A DNA stretch of 24,111 nucleotides. It comes from a virus. The position numbers were made by a program, and so were the translations under genes. The notes beneath the pieces were generated by a model. The model was not told the DNA's origin and did no database searches. It saw only the letters and a program-made list of their open reading frames with translations. The stretch's first letter is position 1, and each line of letters begins with the position of its first letter. Of this stretch, positions 13,220 to 20,658 are shown in pieces. The stretch is taken from IMG/VR virus record IMGVR_UViG_3300050132_000312, positions 1-24,111 of that record; one strand, 5' to 3'.

Positions 13220-13447
13220 ATGAACAGCCCCGTGGAAGAACCCGTGGCCTACCGCATCGAGAACGTCATCGTGTGCCCCGATCCCGAGTGCCTGATGCAC
13301 TACGCGGACGGCATGCAAACCGCCAAGCCGCTCACCCAAGCCGACATTTCCGAAGAGCAGCAGAACCGCGACGGCGGCTCGGTGACGTGCGACTCTTGCA
13401 TGGCGTACCTCGACCTGTGGAACCTCACGAACGGTGCGCGGTCGTGA
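13220..13447 (+). CDS. Hypothetical Cys-pair protein (75 aa)
   Basis: Not recognised. It has CPDPEC near residue 18-23 and CDSC near 60-63, a wide two-half zinc site, plus an acidic middle (DISEEQQNRDGG). ATG 13220 has GGAG 9 bases upstream; the in-frame ATG at 13205 has no Shine-Dalgarno and is the alternative. First gene of the plus operon controlled by the operator-bearing promoter, so it could be an early regulator, but nothing beyond position supports that. Confidence 0.68.
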   Translation: MNSPVEEPVAYRIENVIVCPDPECLMHYADGMQTAKPLTQADISEEQQNRDGGSVTCDSCMAYLDLWNLTNGARS

Positions 13448-13473
13448 ACGGCGACGATCGGAAATCAGCATGA
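13444..13473 (+). CDS. Possible 9-codon linking ORF
   Basis: GTG 13444 overlaps the preceding stop as GTGA, and the reading frame (MNGDDRKSA) ends in a TGA that overlaps the next gene's ATG as ATGA (13470-13473). A nine-residue peptide is unlikely to have a function of its own; the value would be to carry ribosomes across the 22-base gap. It could equally be coincidence. Confidence 0.25.
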   Translation: MNGDDRKSA

Positions 13474-13616
13474 ACGAAAAGACCGAACGATTCTACGCAT
13501 CGTGGGCGAAGTGGCGTGCGCTGCAAAACGTGCGGCTCTCGCTGGTCGGCCTGTGCGCTTACGTGCAGGTCACGGGCGAGACGAAAATCGGCGCGGGGAT
13601 GCTGTTCGATGCGTAA
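13470..13616 (+). CDS. Hypothetical protein (48 aa)
   Basis: Not recognised. The 48-residue product begins MNEKTERFYASWAKWRALQN, a charged helix with several aromatic residues, and continues with a more hydrophobic strand-like part (LSLVGLCAYVQV). No Cys pairs or clear membrane helix. The Shine-Dalgarno is weak (CGGAAA about 9 bases upstream). Its end overlaps the next gene by 8 bases. Confidence 0.55.
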   Translation: MNEKTERFYASWAKWRALQNVRLSLVGLCAYVQVTGETKIGAGMLFDA

Positions 13617-13710
13617 GCCCAAGTGGGAGATCATCGCGGCGTGGTCGCTTCCGATCGTGATCTTCTGGGGCGGTGTCGGCTTTTTGCTGACGCGGTGGTT
13701 GACGCGATGA
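13609..13710 (+). CDS. Tiny single-pass membrane protein (33 aa)
   Basis: The product is MRKPKWEIIAAW followed by a hydrophobic stretch (SLPIVIFWGGVGFLL) and a basic end (TRWLTR). Basic residues flank one transmembrane helix. ATG 13609 overlaps the previous stop and its own TGA overlaps the next gene as ATGA (13707-13710). Function unknown. Confidence 0.55.
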   Translation: MRKPKWEIIAAWSLPIVIFWGGVGFLLTRWLTR

Positions 13711-14114
13711 CGCTTGAACGCATCGCTGAACTGCGCGCGCTCGCTGAGGCAGCAACGCCGGGGCCGTGGACCTACGACGCCGTAGCGGGTGGGACGCAAG
13801 ACATTTCGGCTGACGCGGCGCTCGACGCGCAGCACTACCGGAGTGGCGCGCTGGCTCGCGTTAAGGCCCGCGTTCAGGTGCAGAAAGACAGTTCGTGCGA
13901 GCCGAACGCCGCGTTCATCGCCGCCGCGCGCACCGCGCTACCCGAGGCACTCTTGGAAATTGAGCGACTTCGCGCCACGATTGAGTGGGTACGGCGCGCG
14001 TGCTCGTTCGATGCGAGCGCGTATCTCGACACCGAATGGAGCGGCGGGGACGGGAAGGGTATGCCCGTGGTCCCCGTCGCCGATATCCTCGCAGCCTTGG
14101 AGGGCAAGAAGTGA
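13707..14114 (+). CDS. Phage protein of the 'LAEAATPGPW' type (135 aa)
   Basis: Function unknown, but the arrangement is one that recurs in many tailed phages: an N-terminal ERIAELRALAEAATPGPWTY helix-plus-turn, a variable middle, NAAFIAAARTALPEALLEIERL (about 70-91) and a helical end. These proteins are usually uncharacterised early-gene products. ATG 13707 is chosen by the ATGA overlap with the membrane protein. It overlaps the next tiny gene as GTGA. Confidence 0.75.
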   Translation: MTLERIAELRALAEAATPGPWTYDAVAGGTQDISADAALDAQHYRSGALARVKARVQVQKDSSCEPNAAFIAAARTALPEALLEIERLRATIEWVRRACSFDASAYLDTEWSGGDGKGMPVVPVADILAALEGKK

Positions 14115-14179
14115 AAGCGCGCACCATCATCTTCGCCGTCTTGCTCTACGCCGCATATTGCTGGGCGGTGCTGAAGTGA
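14111..14179 (+). CDS. Tiny membrane peptide (22 aa)
   Basis: GTG 14111 overlaps the preceding stop, and the TGA overlaps the next start as GTGA. The 22 residues are basic at the start (MKART) then hydrophobic (IIFAVLLYAAYCWAVL), so a single membrane helix. Its existence is supported mainly by the two perfect 4-base overlaps, which leave no other coding in the 61-base gap between its neighbours. Confidence 0.45.
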   Translation: MKARTIIFAVLLYAAYCWAVLK

Positions 14180-14454
14180 CCGGCCCGTACACGCGCTGCA
14201 TCGAGCATCTCGCGCGCACCTACGAACAGGACAGCCCGGTTTATGCCGGCGCGTTCGAGCTTGCCGTGGCGACGTTCCCCGCCTACACCGCTCCCGAGAT
14301 CGCGAAAGACGTGATCCGGCAGCGCAGGCTCATCTCCGAGCGCGAGCAGATCGATCCGCCGGTATTCCGCTCGCCCATCATCATCGACCCCGCACTGTTC
14401 GTGGACTTGCAACGCCACGATCGCGAGAAAGACAGGCAAAACCATGCGAAGTGA
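14176..14454 (+). CDS. Hypothetical protein (92 aa)
   Basis: Not recognised. It begins MTGPYTRCIEHLARTYEQ and is mostly helical, with a Pro-rich hydrophobic middle (PPVFRSPIIIDPALFVDL) and a charged C-terminus rich in Arg, Lys and His. Start GTG 14176 overlaps the membrane peptide stop as GTGA. Its last 11 bases overlap the next gene. Confidence 0.62.
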   Translation: MTGPYTRCIEHLARTYEQDSPVYAGAFELAVATFPAYTAPEIAKDVIRQRRLISEREQIDPPVFRSPIIIDPALFVDLQRHDREKDRQNHAK

Positions 14455-14650
14455 ACAGCCGCGCCCGAACGCCGCCGAGATCGTCGACGAGCGTACGCAC
14501 CCCGTGAGCCGCGCGCTCGCGCATGCTCTCGACGAGATCCATGCCGACTATGCCGCGGTGATGGCCAAACGCACCGACGCGCGCGGCAACTTCGATCCGC
14601 TCAAGATGCCCGACGAACGCCCGCTCATCAAGGCCGGGGTCGGCGAGTGA
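14444..14650 (+). CDS. Hypothetical protein (68 aa)
   Basis: Not recognised. The 68 residues are charged, with one amphipathic helix (SRALAHALDEIHADYAAVMA) and a disordered-looking end (DPLKMPDERPLIKAG). Starts at ATG 14444 inside the end of the previous gene; ends with GTGA overlap to the next. No metal or membrane signature. Confidence 0.6.
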   Translation: MRSEQPRPNAAEIVDERTHPVSRALAHALDEIHADYAAVMAKRTDARGNFDPLKMPDERPLIKAGVGE

Positions 14651-14856
14651 ACGGCAGCCACCTCACCCTCGTCCCAGCCGAGAACCGGGTCATCTGCAAG
14701 AACTGTCAGCGCCCGCTCGGCATGCACCTCGGCTTTCAGATCGACGGCACGATGTATCCGGGGCAAGACAATGCGATCGTCATGGTCTGCGTCGAGAAGC
14801 TCCCGACCTTCGAGGCGGCCGACACGATCGAGGTCGAGCCCACCGTTCTGGGGTAA
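14647..14856 (+). CDS. Hypothetical Cys-pair protein (69 aa)
   Basis: Not recognised. It has CKNC at residues 17-20 and a single later Cys in MVCVEKL, so a zinc site is possible but not complete on its own. The N-terminus (SHLTLVPAENRVI) looks like a short strand. Start GTG 14647 by GTGA overlap. A 27-base gap follows, containing the direct repeat GGTCCTCG at 14859-14866 and 14874-14881. Confidence 0.6.
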   Translation: MNGSHLTLVPAENRVICKNCQRPLGMHLGFQIDGTMYPGQDNAIVMVCVEKLPTFEAADTIEVEPTVLG

Positions 14857-14883
14857 GGGGTCCTCGAAAGTGAGGTCCTCGCC

Positions 14884-15066
14884 ATGAGCGAACTCGTTCA
14901 TCTCCTGGTCGTGGTCATCGTGATCTGCGTCCTGGCCTACCTCGTCCAGATCGCCCCGATTCCGGCCGCGCCGATCAAATGGGTGCTCTGGGCGATTCTG
15001 CTCGTCATCGCCCTCGTCGCGCTCCTGCCTTTCCTCGGCATCCACGCGCTGGGGCTCATTACCTAA
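14884..15066 (+). CDS. Small membrane protein with two helices (60 aa)
   Basis: Two hydrophobic helices: about residues 5-25 (VHLLVVVIVICVLAYLVQIA) and 33-52 (WVLWAILLVIALVALLPFL), joined by a short Pro-rich turn. Such small two-helix proteins are common in phages; this could be a holin or a membrane protein of unknown role, and the lack of neighbouring lysis genes leaves that open. GAGG sits 9 bases before the ATG. Confidence 0.68.
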   Translation: MSELVHLLVVVIVICVLAYLVQIAPIPAAPIKWVLWAILLVIALVALLPFLGIHALGLIT

Positions 15067-15082
15067 ACCAAAAAGGACCGAT

Positions 15083-15328
15083 ATGAACGCCCAAGCCGTA
15101 ATTCAACAGCTCAACCAGATCAACAGCACCGGCGAGGTGCACGTCCAGACCCCCAGCGGCACGTTTGTCGTCTCAGCCGTACAGCAAGACGCAGACGGCG
15201 CGGTCGTTTTGCGCGCCACCGATACCCCGGCCGGCCTCGCAGGCCAATCGCAGTATCAGGCCCAGCGCGATGGCGAGGCGATCCCCGAGGCCGAAACGAC
15301 CGAACCGACCGAACAACCGGCCGAATAG
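15083..15328 (+). CDS. Hypothetical protein (81 aa)
   Basis: Not recognised. The N-terminal two thirds look like a short helix plus beta strands (QAVIQQLNQINSTGEVHVQT, GTFVVSAVQQD, AVVLRATD) and the last ~20 residues are Glu/Pro/Thr-rich and disordered. Strong Shine-Dalgarno AAGGA six bases before ATG 15083. It ends at the base that begins the next GTG. Confidence 0.65.
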   Translation: MNAQAVIQQLNQINSTGEVHVQTPSGTFVVSAVQQDADGAVVLRATDTPAGLAGQSQYQAQRDGEAIPEAETTEPTEQPAE

Positions 15329-15579
15329 TGCAAGCCGCGTGCGTCATCCACGAGGGCGGCTACTGCCAAGGCTGCCTCACACGGTATGACGCACGCTTCT
15401 ATGCCGTCGAAGGCGTCAGCGACCTGATCGGCACGGTCGAGGCCATCGGCACCTGGGCGATGACGGTCATGGAGCAGGAGCACGAAGATCGATGCGTGCC
15501 CTATCAAGCGCGCCGCGTGATGGAGTCCCTGCGCTTCTACGCTCGACTCGACGCTGTTCGAGCACCGGGATCATGGTGA
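15328..15579 (+). CDS. Hypothetical protein with N-terminal Cys cluster (83 aa)
   Basis: Not recognised. Cys residues at the N-terminus (QAACVIHEGGYCQGCLTRYD) with a His between could bind zinc; the rest is helical (TVEAIGTWAMTVMEQE, VMESLRFYARLD). The start is GTG 15328, sharing its G with the previous TAG. There is no clear Shine-Dalgarno, so this start is less certain. It is the last gene before the terminase promoter. Confidence 0.55.
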   Translation: MQAACVIHEGGYCQGCLTRYDARFYAVEGVSDLIGTVEAIGTWAMTVMEQEHEDRCVPYQARRVMESLRFYARLDAVRAPGSW

Positions 15580-15618
15580 AAGCTACGCTTGGCACCTAAA
15601 GAGTGAGTTTGCACCCGC

Positions 15619-15627
15619 TGGTATAAT
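15619..15627 (+). promoter_or_regulatory. Extended -10 promoter of the late (terminase) operon
   Basis: TGG-TATAAT (15619-15627) is a perfect consensus extended -10, 9 bases before the terminase small subunit ATG. No -35 is present at the right distance. GGAG 4 bases before the ATG would lie at or upstream of the expected +1, so either the mRNA is near-leaderless or transcription arrives from upstream genes. Confidence 0.55.
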
Positions 15628-15636
15628 CGGAGTCCC

Positions 15637-16104
15637 ATGGCGGCTAAAAAGACGAGCGACGTCAAAAAAACCTCACGCGCGCGGAAATCGCCGAAGCCCC
15701 CGAGCAAGCGCAAGAAGGGCAACGGTCCCGGCTGGGGCGGCCCGAAGAAGGGTGCCGGCACAAAGACGCCCGCGTACAAGTTCAAGCAAGCCGGTCCCGG
15801 CCGCGGCAACTACTCGATCGAGGGTGAGGGGCGGCTCGAGCGGCAGGCGCGGCATGCTGAGCTGATGCGGATGACGTTCTTCGAGTTCGCGATGAACGAG
15901 GAACTGCCGGTCGAGTCGCGGATGACCGCGGCGAACAATCTGCTCAACCGCACCGAAGGGCTGCCGGTCCAGAAGATCGTCCAGGGCGAGACGGATCCGC
16001 TCTCGCTGCTCCCGGATAACGAGCTGGTCAACGAGATCGAGAAGCAGCGCGCGATCGTGGCCGGGTTCGAAGCCGATCGTGAGGCAGACGCGGCCAACCC
16101 GTGA
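15637..16104 (+). CDS. Terminase small subunit-like protein
   Basis: Recognises phage DNA for packaging and hands it to the large subunit. The 155 residues start with a long Lys/Pro/Gly-rich basic tail (1-55) that can bind DNA, then a helical segment with ARHAELMRMTFFEFAMNEEL (about 72-91), RMTAANNLLNRTEGLP (about 97-112) and a C-terminal helix LLPDNELVNEIEKQRAIV. This resembles several phage small terminases that have short HTH-poor cores. Position right before the large subunit with GTGA overlap is the strongest argument. Confidence 0.75.
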   Translation: MAAKKTSDVKKTSRARKSPKPPSKRKKGNGPGWGGPKKGAGTKTPAYKFKQAGPGRGNYSIEGEGRLERQARHAELMRMTFFEFAMNEELPVESRMTAANNLLNRTEGLPVQKIVQGETDPLSLLPDNELVNEIEKQRAIVAGFEADREADAANP

Positions 16105-17726
16105 GCATCGTGTTCGACGAGCGCGAGCGGGTAGCGCGTGAGACCCTGGCACGGCTCGAGCGTGCGCAGTGGGAACGGACGTGCAAGAGCGACGTCACGG
16201 CCTGGGCTCGAGAGGCGTTGCGCATCCATGAGCAGGTGCCGGCGAAGCACCATCGGCTGATCCTCAAGCATCTCCAGATGGTGCGCGAGGGACGGATCAA
16301 GCGGCTGATGATCTGCTGCCCGCCGGGCTCGGCGAAGTCGACCTACGGCTCGATGCTCTTCCCGCCGTGGGTGCTCCAGCGGCCTCGGTTCGATATCATC
16401 TCGGCCGCTCACGGCTCGGAGCTTGCCGAAGATTTCAGCCGATCGGCCCAGGACTACATCAAGCAGAACCCGTTCCTCGGCTACGGCCTGCGCACGGAGA
16501 ACGTGAAGCGCTGGCGCACGACCAACGGCGGGTTCTACCGCGCGGCGGGCGTGGGCGGATCGATCACCGGCCGACGCGCTGACGGCGCGCTCATCGACGA
16601 TCCGGTCAAGGGTGCGGCCGACGCCGAGAGCCTCACCATGCGCGACTCGACCTGGAACTGGTACCAAGCCGAGCTATACACCCGGCTCAAGCCCGATGCG
16701 TGGATCATCGTGATTATGACCCGCTGGCATGAGGACGATCTCGGCGGGCGGCTTCTGCAGGCAGCGGCGAGCGGCGGCGATCAGTGGACCGTGCTCAAGC
16801 TCCCGGCCATCTGCGACTCGGCCGACGATCCGATGGGCCGCCCGATCGGCGCCGCGCTCTGGCCGCAGTGGCAGGATGAGATCGCGCTGCAGGGCGGCAT
16901 GCGCCCCGAGCGGCTGCAGCTCGCGGAGTATGACTTCGCCGGCAACATGCTGCGGCCCGAGATTCTGCTGCCCGAGCACTACGAGGCGGGCGTGCGCGCG
17001 AACGTCGGCGAGCATGTCTGGGGCGCGCTCTACCAGCAAGACCCGAAGCCGCGCGGCTCGGCGTTCTTCGACCTCGACAAGATGCTCGTCGACGGCACGA
17101 ACGAGATCGGCGGCGCGATCAAGGTGCCCGTGCCGATGCCCGAGCGCTGCGACGTCGTGTTCTGCCTCGTCGACACCGCCATCAAGGCCGGGACGCAGCA
17201 CAACGCCACCGCGGCGACGTTCTTCTCATACGATTCGCTGCTCACGAAGCAGCCGGTGAATATCCTCGACTGGGATCTCGTTCAGATCGAGGGTGCAGAC
17301 CAGCTCGACTGGGTGGACCAGATCGAGGCGCGCGGCGAGGAGCTTGCGCGGCAGTGCGGCGCGCGTAGCGGCTACGGCGGCACGCTGGTCGAGGACAAGG
17401 CCACGGGCACGGTCATCATCCAGCAGATGAGCCGCAAAGGCCGGCGCGTGTTCCCGATCAACTCGAAGCTCACGGCGATGGGCAAAGAAGAAAGAGCCAT
17501 CGCCGCCGGGCCGTATGTGAACGCCGAGGACGTCAAGATCGCCGAGTTCGCGTTCAACAAGACCAAAGTGCACAAGGGGCGCAGCGCCAACCATCTCATC
17601 AGCCAGGTGACGAGCTTCCGCATCGGCTCGAAGGAGACTGACGGGCTCGATCTGCTCGATACGTTCTGCTACGGCGTGCTCGTCTCACGGGGAACGCCCG
17701 ACGACATTCAGAAGCCAGCCGCCTGA
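16101..17726 (+). CDS. terL: Terminase large subunit
   Basis: Motor and nuclease that packages DNA into the prohead. N-terminal ATPase: Walker A CPPGSAKST (73-81), Walker B ALIDDP (163-168), and TRWHEDDLGG (207-216), a typical 'TRWH' segment of this family. C-terminal RNase H-like nuclease: CLVDTAIKAG (Asp in first motif), LVEDKATG (second acidic motif), and a C-terminal DLLDTF acid. Length 541 aa is normal. Start is GTG 16101 by GTGA overlap; the stop TGA shares its A with the portal ATG. Confidence 0.95.
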   Translation: MSIVFDERERVARETLARLERAQWERTCKSDVTAWAREALRIHEQVPAKHHRLILKHLQMVREGRIKRLMICCPPGSAKSTYGSMLFPPWVLQRPRFDIISAAHGSELAEDFSRSAQDYIKQNPFLGYGLRTENVKRWRTTNGGFYRAAGVGGSITGRRADGALIDDPVKGAADAESLTMRDSTWNWYQAELYTRLKPDAWIIVIMTRWHEDDLGGRLLQAAASGGDQWTVLKLPAICDSADDPMGRPIGAALWPQWQDEIALQGGMRPERLQLAEYDFAGNMLRPEILLPEHYEAGVRANVGEHVWGALYQQDPKPRGSAFFDLDKMLVDGTNEIGGAIKVPVPMPERCDVVFCLVDTAIKAGTQHNATAATFFSYDSLLTKQPVNILDWDLVQIEGADQLDWVDQIEARGEELARQCGARSGYGGTLVEDKATGTVIIQQMSRKGRRVFPINSKLTAMGKEERAIAAGPYVNAEDVKIAEFAFNKTKVHKGRSANHLISQVTSFRIGSKETDGLDLLDTFCYGVLVSRGTPDDIQKPAA

Positions 17727-19213
17727 TGTTCAACAGCCCGCAGGACAACACGTTCGCGTTCGCCGGGACCGACTTCGGTCAGGACTCGCCGCTCATGCAG
17801 ATGCTGCTGGCGCCGTCGATCATGCCGGGTTCCGAGCCGGGCTATCAACTGTGTAAAACCATATATACGTACCATCCGTTGGGGGCGATCCTTGCCGATG
17901 CGCCGATCGCGCGCGCCCAGTCGCAGGAGCGCGTCATCAAGGTGCCCGTGCTCGGCCAGCCGCGCATGATCGATCGCTTCTGGAAGGTCTGGGACGACCT
18001 CGGCGATGAGGGCGCGACCGTCATCATCCACGACCACATGAGCACCAGCCGCCGGTACGGCATCGCATCGCTGGGCGTCGGCGAAGTGGGCAAGACGCTC
18101 GACACCCCGCTCGACGTGAACGCGATCGCGAAGGCGGATCTGTACTTCAACATTCTCGACCCGCTCAACACGGCCGGCAGCCTCATCCTCAGCCAAGACC
18201 CGAACTCGCCGCTCTTCTTGAAGCCCTCGGGCAGCGTGAACGTGCAGGGCGTGCACTGGCACCCCTCGCGGCTGAACATCAAGACCAACGAGCGGCCGAT
18301 CTACATCGACTGGTCGAACCCGTCGTTCGGCTTCTCCGGTCGCAGCGTGTACCAGCGTGCGCTCTTCCCGATGAAGAGCTTCATCCAGACCATGATCACC
18401 GACGATATGATCACGAAGAAAGCCGGGCTGCTGATCGCGAAGATGAAGCAGCCGGGTCCGTTCGTCGACGAGATCATGCGCACGATGTTCGGCTCGAAGC
18501 GCGGCACGCTCAAGAGCGGCAATACCGGTCAGGTGCTGGGCATCGGCGTCGGTGAAGAGATCGAGACGCTCAACTTCACGAACCTCGAGGCGCCCTATAA
18601 ACTCGCGCGCGAAAATGTGCTCAAGAACATCGCGAGCGCCAGCGGCACGCCCGCATCGATCATCGCTGAGGAGACGCTCACCGAGGGCTTCGGCGAGGGC
18701 AGTGAGGACTTCAAAAAAGAAGTCCAGTATCTGAATTTCATCCGCAAGAGCATGGCGCCGATCTACCGCTTCATGGACCAGATCGTCATGCGCCGCGCGT
18801 GGACCGACGACTTCTTCGAATCGCTCAAGCCCGACTATGCCGAGCTGCGCGACATGGAGTTCGAGACGTGGCTGCATCAGGCGATGACGGCCTTCATCTC
18901 GGAATGGCCGAACCTCAACGAAGAGCCCGAGTCCGAAAAGAGCAAGACCGAAAAAGTCAAAATGGAAGCGGTCACGGATATGCTCGAGCAACTGCTCGAC
19001 AAACTTGATCCGGAGAACCAGGCCACGCTGATCGAGTGGGCGACCGAGAACGTGAACGAGCGCGAGACGCTCTTCGCCAGCAAACTCATCCTCGATCCAG
19101 AGAAGCTCATCGCGTTCCTCAAGTCCAACCAGGCGCAGCAAGAAGAGATGCTCGAGGCGGCTGCGCAGGGTAAGGCCCAGGGCGAAGAGGCAGCGTCCCC
19201 GGCCGCAGCATGA
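17726..19213 (+). CDS. Portal protein (DUF1073-like)
   Basis: Forms the ring at the capsid vertex through which DNA enters and leaves. The 495-residue product lies exactly between the large terminase and the minor head protein. Visible features: an N-terminal ~50 residue arm, a wing-like alpha/beta core (IIHDHMSTSRRYGIASLGVG; PSRLNIKTNERPIYIDWS), helix-rich stem and crown parts (RSVYQRALFPMKSFIQTMIT; ENVLKNIASASGTPASIIAE; EDFKKEVQYLNFIRKSMAPI), and a Glu/Lys-rich C-terminus. The pattern is closest to DUF1073-type portals; the subfamily is my inference. Confidence 0.85.
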   Translation: MFNSPQDNTFAFAGTDFGQDSPLMQMLLAPSIMPGSEPGYQLCKTIYTYHPLGAILADAPIARAQSQERVIKVPVLGQPRMIDRFWKVWDDLGDEGATVIIHDHMSTSRRYGIASLGVGEVGKTLDTPLDVNAIAKADLYFNILDPLNTAGSLILSQDPNSPLFLKPSGSVNVQGVHWHPSRLNIKTNERPIYIDWSNPSFGFSGRSVYQRALFPMKSFIQTMITDDMITKKAGLLIAKMKQPGPFVDEIMRTMFGSKRGTLKSGNTGQVLGIGVGEEIETLNFTNLEAPYKLARENVLKNIASASGTPASIIAEETLTEGFGEGSEDFKKEVQYLNFIRKSMAPIYRFMDQIVMRRAWTDDFFESLKPDYAELRDMEFETWLHQAMTAFISEWPNLNEEPESEKSKTEKVKMEAVTDMLEQLLDKLDPENQATLIEWATENVNERETLFASKLILDPEKLIAFLKSNQAQQEEMLEAAAQGKAQGEEAASPAAA

Positions 19214-20043
19214 TCCAGCCCGACTTCCGCGCGCTGCTGCTCGAGGCGCTGAAGTATTTCGCCCTGCGCGGCTACTCGAACGAAACCGATCTCACGCAGT
19301 GGCTGACCCGGCTACACATCGCGATGGAGCGCGAACTGCCGACCGATGCCGCCACGCGCAAAGAGATTGCCGGCGCGCTCGAGCGCATCTTCACCCGCGA
19401 GGTCGTGCGCGGCGGCGTCATGCAGCGCGTGCCGGGAGTGTCGCGCTATACCATCGATCGTCTAGCGCCGAGCCTGCGCGCTGAGCTAGACCGGCGCATC
19501 TTCGCCGGCGCGGATCTGATCCGGCTCAACAAGCAGGCCGCGGTACAAAAGACGCTGCAGCGCTTCTCGGGCTGGGTCACCTCGGTGCCCGCATCCGGCT
19601 CGAACATCACGAACCTGCGCGAAGTGGCGACCGATATCGGCAAGGCCACGAAGCAGCTCAAGTTCGAGCGCCGCCGGGTCGCGATCGACCAGGGCCACAA
19701 GCTCTCGAGCGCCGTCGCGCACGTCGTGGCGAAAGGCAACGGCGCCATCGCGGCCATCTGGCACGACCGCGGCGAGCATGACCGCTCCTACGATGCCCGG
19801 CCTATCCATCTCGCGCGGTCGGAGAAACTGTTCCTCGTCCGCGATTCGTGGGCGATCAAAGAGGGCCTGATCAAAAAAGGCGGGCTCACGTTTACGGACT
19901 CAATCGAAGAGCCTGCGATGCTTCCGTTTTGCTCGTGTTTTTACACATACATCGTATCGCCGCGCGATTTACCACAAGAACTGATCACCGCCAAGGGGCA
20001 AATGTGGCTCAAGGGTCCATTGCCGGTCGGCCCGCAGGCATGA
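19210..20043 (+). CDS. Minor head / head morphogenesis protein
   Basis: Likely an internal or neck-linked head protein similar to SPP1 gp7-type proteins, which follow the portal gene. The 277 residues are mostly helical. The C-terminal domain, from about residue 186 (IWHDRGEHDRSYDARPIHLA), ends in PFCSCFYTYIVS near residue 240; its His, Asp and Cys residues fit the metal-binding end of this family. ATG 19210 overlaps the portal stop as ATGA. Function rests on gene order plus the C-terminal pattern. Confidence 0.75.
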   Translation: MIQPDFRALLLEALKYFALRGYSNETDLTQWLTRLHIAMERELPTDAATRKEIAGALERIFTREVVRGGVMQRVPGVSRYTIDRLAPSLRAELDRRIFAGADLIRLNKQAAVQKTLQRFSGWVTSVPASGSNITNLREVATDIGKATKQLKFERRRVAIDQGHKLSSAVAHVVAKGNGAIAAIWHDRGEHDRSYDARPIHLARSEKLFLVRDSWAIKEGLIKKGGLTFTDSIEEPAMLPFCSCFYTYIVSPRDLPQELITAKGQMWLKGPLPVGPQA

Positions 20044-20498
20044 CGATCCGGCGCGGCACCCCGAACGATCGCGCCTTCGTGATCGACCTCGGCCGCCGCG
20101 TGGCGCCGCTAAGCGTGGCCTCGTTGCGCACCGCTCCCGCCCAGAGCATCGAGCGCGCCTACGAGCATCTGGTGGATCTGGTGTTTCACCGCTACAGCGA
20201 CCTGATCGTGGCCGAGGTCAACGGCCAGCCCGCCGGCTTCGCGCTCGTTCTGCACGACATGCCCGATGAGATCACGCTCACCGATCAGAGCTTCGTCGCC
20301 TACATGGCTGTGGAGCCCGCGCACCAGCGTAGCGGTATCGGCCGCGCGCTGCTCGAGCACGTCGAAGCGCTGGCCCGGCGGCTCGGGCTGCCGTATCTCT
20401 CGCTCATGGTGACCGAGGATAACGCCGCCGCGCGCGGGCTGTACGAAGGTGCGGGCTTCGTGACCGAGCGCCGGATGATGACCAAGGCGCTGGCCTGA
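20040..20498 (+). CDS. GNAT-family N-acetyltransferase
   Basis: Transfers an acetyl group from acetyl-CoA to an amine. The 152 residues carry the GNAT signature: strand-turn MAVEPAHQRSGIGRALLEHV (89-108; the QRSGIG loop binds pyrophosphate of CoA), and LSLMVTEDNAAARGLYEGAG (120-139), which is motif B with the usual N..A..LY..GF ending. ATG 20040 overlaps the minor head stop as ATGA, so it is translated with the structural genes. Substrate is unknown; because it is made late, a host enzyme, toxin or virion protein might be the target. Confidence 0.88.
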   Translation: MTIRRGTPNDRAFVIDLGRRVAPLSVASLRTAPAQSIERAYEHLVDLVFHRYSDLIVAEVNGQPAGFALVLHDMPDEITLTDQSFVAYMAVEPAHQRSGIGRALLEHVEALARRLGLPYLSLMVTEDNAAARGLYEGAGFVTERRMMTKALA

Positions 20499-20503
20499 CG
20501 AAC

Positions 20504-20536
20504 CGCGCTGCGCCGCGTTCTCTAACGGGCAGCGCG
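20504..20536 (+). other. Hairpin after the acetyltransferase gene
   Basis: CGCGCTGC (20504-20511) pairs with GCAGCGCG (20529-20536), an 8-bp stem with a 17-base loop, 6 bases after the stop. It is followed only by TGTTCC, so as a terminator it is weak. It begins a roughly 490-base stretch without any gene I believe. Confidence 0.35.
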
Positions 20537-20658
20537 TGTTCCGCCGGCTTGCGGAGAACCCCGCGTCTGTAGGCACGGGCGCCTTCCTCACGGGTTCGCG
20601 TTCCGGCCACGGGTGTGGTGCCCGCACCGGTCGCTCTGCCGTTGACGGCATGCTACCA

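Noticed and set aside
15589-15594. TTGGCA as -35 for the terminase promoter
   Set aside because: It lies 27 bases from TATAAT, too far for a sigma70-type promoter; the extended -10 is the better explanation.
17708-19141. A 477-codon open frame on the minus strand opposite the portal gene
   Set aside because: It mirrors the GC-rich portal reading frame, has His/Asp/Arg-rich composition without motifs, and the plus frame fits the head operon.
20591-20606. A second T-loop-like segment (GGGTTCGCGTTCC) upstream of the RNA candidate
   Set aside because: The stem is only three pairs with a wobble, the conserved A of the T loop is missing, and no acceptor partner is visible.
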